Source of the DNA: Homoserinibacter sp. GY 40078
GTDB lineage: Bacteria; Actinomycetota; Actinomycetes; Actinomycetales; Microbacteriaceae
Direction of reading: 5' to 3'
Assembly: GCF_008017545.1 (NCBI RefSeq)
Contig: NZ_VRTZ01000003.1
Span: 124,001 to 188,000 of the forward strand
Length of the DNA: 64,000 bases
Shown here: positions 62,563 through 64,000 of the stretch, piece by piece
How positions within the stretch are numbered: position 1 is the stretch's first letter
Layout of the letters: every line of letters begins with the position of its first letter
Notes under the pieces: generated by a model
What the model was told of the DNA's origin: nothing
The model's input: only the letters and a program-made list of their open reading frames with translations
The model's database searches: none
Position numbers and translations under genes: made by a program

Positions 62563-63657
62563 GTGACCGAGCCGGAGATCGCTGCGATCTACTTCCCGAG
62601 TTGGCATGCCGACCGCCGACGCGACGCGTACCTCGGTGACGGGTTCACCGAATGGGAGCTCGTGCGCGCCGGCCGACCGCGGTTCCCCGAGCACCGGCAG
62701 CCCATCGTGCCCCTCGACGGTCACCTCGACGAGAGCGATCCGGCCGTCATGAGCGGGATCGTGCGGCGAGCCGCGGACGCAGGGGTCTCCGCATTCCTCT
62801 GGGACTGGTACTGGTACGACGAGGCGGACTTCCTGAACCGTCCGCTCGACGAGACATACCTCGCGTTGCCCGATCCCGCCGTGCAGTTCGCCCTCATGTG
62901 GGCCAACCACGACTGGAGAGATGTGTTCCCAGCACGCACCGAGGGTGAACCTGCCCTGTGGTGGCCCGGTGCCGTCGACGCGGAGCAGTTCGACCGGATG
63001 TGCGAGGTGATCGTTCACCGCTACCTCGTGGAGCCCTCCTACTGGAAAGTCGATGGTGCCGCCTGGTTCAGCGTGTTCAGCTACGAGACCCTCCTGGAGG
63101 GACTCGGTGGCGCAGAGGCCGCCGCCGCGGCGCTCCGCCGCTTCCGCGACATGGCACGCGCGGCGGGGGTCGGTGAGCTGCACCTGAACGTGCTGAACCA
63201 CTGGTTCGACGTCGACCCGGCGGAGCTCCGCGCGGTGGGTTTCGACAGCATCGGCAGCTACGGCTGGGGTGACGTGATGCCGCTCGACCGCGGACCGACG
63301 CTCGCCTACGGTCCCTGGGCCGAGGAGAACGAGGCGCGCTGGGAGGCGGAGGCTGCTCGGCAGTCGCTTCCGTTCGTCCCGACGGTCACCATGGGGTGGG
63401 ATTCGACGACCCGCGTGCACCAGGACGACCCCATGGTGGTGACGGAGTGGCCCCACCTGCCGGTCGTCGTCGACCCCGACCCGGATCGCTTCGAGCAGTC
63501 GGTGCGCCGGGCGCGCGAGCACGTGGAACGCCACCGCACCCCGCCGGTCGTCATCGTCAACGCCTGGAACGAATGGACCGAGGGCAGCTATCTGGAGCCC
63601 GATGAGCGATTCGGCGACGCATTCCCCCTCGCGCTCCGGCGAGGATCTGGACGGTGA
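62563..63657 (+). CDS. WbsX family (GH99-like domain) protein 2
   Basis: A 364-residue paralogue of the protein at 51104: AAIYFPSWHAD, GFTEWELVRAGRPRFPEHRQP, SAFLWDWYWYDEADFL, MWANHDWRDVFP and NAWNEWTEGSYLEPDE (Glu 337 and 340). The two proteins share the framework but differ in the middle and in ligand-facing regions, suggesting different substrates. GTG at 62563 is preferred since AAGGAG lies 11 nt upstream; ATG 62524 overlapping the gudD stop is an alternative. No signal peptide. The stop overlaps the next gene by 4 nt. Confidence 0.8.
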   Translation: MTEPEIAAIYFPSWHADRRRDAYLGDGFTEWELVRAGRPRFPEHRQPIVPLDGHLDESDPAVMSGIVRRAADAGVSAFLWDWYWYDEADFLNRPLDETYLALPDPAVQFALMWANHDWRDVFPARTEGEPALWWPGAVDAEQFDRMCEVIVHRYLVEPSYWKVDGAAWFSVFSYETLLEGLGGAEAAAAALRRFRDMARAAGVGELHLNVLNHWFDVDPAELRAVGFDSIGSYGWGDVMPLDRGPTLAYGPWAEENEARWEAEAARQSLPFVPTVTMGWDSTTRVHQDDPMVVTEWPHLPVVVDPDPDRFEQSVRRAREHVERHRTPPVVIVNAWNEWTEGSYLEPDERFGDAFPLALRRGSGR

Positions 63658-64000
63658 CCGTCCGCTACGCGGGCTCGGATCCGGTGATCGCGGCCTCGAT
63701 CGCGGGAGCCGCGCAGGTGCGTGCCGACGGCGACGCGCTCTCGATCGCGCGTCTGCCCGACGAGGTCTTCGGGCGGGCGCCGGATGCCGGACTCCGCCGC
63801 GCCGCGGAGCAGCTCTCGGGCGTCTCGCTCGTCATCCGCACGCGCGCGTCGCGGCTCCGGCTCGACGTGCACCTGACGCGCTGGCGCCGTGCCGTGGGCC
63901 CGTCGTACTTCCGCCCGGCGCCCTTCGCGGTCTGGGTGGACGGCGCCTGGGCAGGTCGGAACGAACTCGACGCGGGCGACGTGGTCTGGATCGACACCGA
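63654..64000 (+). CDS. SGNH/GDSL esterase-like protein, N-terminal part (cut by window edge)
   Basis: The first 115 codons of a gene continuing past the window. The visible segment includes RLPDEVFGRAPDAGLRRAAEQ, then LRLDVHLTRW and FAVWVDGAWAGRN. This resembles the N-terminal beta-sandwich of SsfX3-like SGNH esterases, often carbohydrate deacetylases. The catalytic part is outside the window. It is coupled to WbsX2 by a GTGA overlap. Identity is tentative. Confidence 0.5.
   Translation, partial: MTVRYAGSDPVIAASIAGAAQVRADGDALSIARLPDEVFGRAPDAGLRRAAEQLSGVSLVIRTRASRLRLDVHLTRWRRAVGPSYFRPAPFAVWVDGAWAGRNELDAGDVVWIDT

Overview
The window is 64 kb of high-GC DNA, roughly 70% by eye, tightly packed with 4-nt stop/start overlaps and frequent GTG starts. 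Gene content points to an actinomycete, most likely Microbacteriaceae and Microbacterium-like: leuB-ilvE-FAH, gltX with a nearby tRNA-Gln, a LysR-effector/DUF5997 pair, and LacI-linked sugar ABC systems. The genus is inference from gene families and composition. I see no rRNA, CRISPR array, transposase, prophage or origin.

Layout. 0-5.2 kb: leucine/isoleucine genes (leuB, ilvE), an alpha/beta hydrolase, a fumarylacetoacetate-hydrolase (FAH) family enzyme, a YeiH-type exporter and a small membrane protein. 5.3-12.5 kb (minus strand): a YtfQ/YtfR/YtfT/YjfF-type sugar ABC transporter with its LacI regulator as last gene. 12.8-19.2 kb: a DUF1905 protein, a second LacI regulator, and a GH78 alpha-L-rhamnosidase, TetR regulator and MFS transporter linked by two copies of one palindromic operator. 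19.2-23.1 kb: an L-arabinose operon (FGGY kinase, araD, araA) behind a palindromic operator. 23.2-26.8 kb: a stand-alone LysR effector domain facing a DUF5997 protein, a secreted M28 peptidase and an orphan DarT-like protein. 26.8-30.2 kb: a flavin-binding protein, an EamA transporter, gltX, a DUF167 protein and tRNA-Gln. 30.3-31.8 kb: an AbiEi/AbiEii type IV toxin-antitoxin pair with its own inverted-repeat operator.

31.8-43.6 kb is one minus-strand run. Its first gene encodes a small secreted two-cysteine protein. Two tandem paralogous lipoproteins follow, then a MacA/MacB-like adaptor, ATPase and FtsX permease, a two-component system, an LmeA-like protein, an MMPL transporter, a CPBP protease and an ABC-F protein with a leader peptide and structured 5' UTR. 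It looks like an envelope-stress, antimicrobial-export or immunity locus.

43.6-64 kb is a carbohydrate-degradation locus. A pentonate dehydratase (IlvD/Edd) and an FAH-family 2-keto-3-deoxypentonate dehydratase lie divergently from a GH51 arabinofuranosidase and a deleted GH5 pseudogene. Next come a secreted BNR/LamG beta-propeller protein and a WbsX (GH99-like) protein. These are followed by a hydroxyacid dehydrogenase, an IclR regulator, a CUT1-type ABC transporter, a sialidase-like propeller, kdgD, alpha-ketoglutarate semialdehyde (KGSA) dehydrogenase, gudD, a second WbsX protein and the start of an SGNH-type esterase. A palindrome built on AGAACNAGTTCA occurs in both divergent promoters around the IclR gene and predicts a single regulon. 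The enzymes imply an arabinose-, rhamnose- and uronate-containing glycan, such as plant arabinogalactan-protein or an ulvan-like polymer, whose acid sugars enter the TCA cycle through KGSA. This is the best candidate for an undescribed system here.
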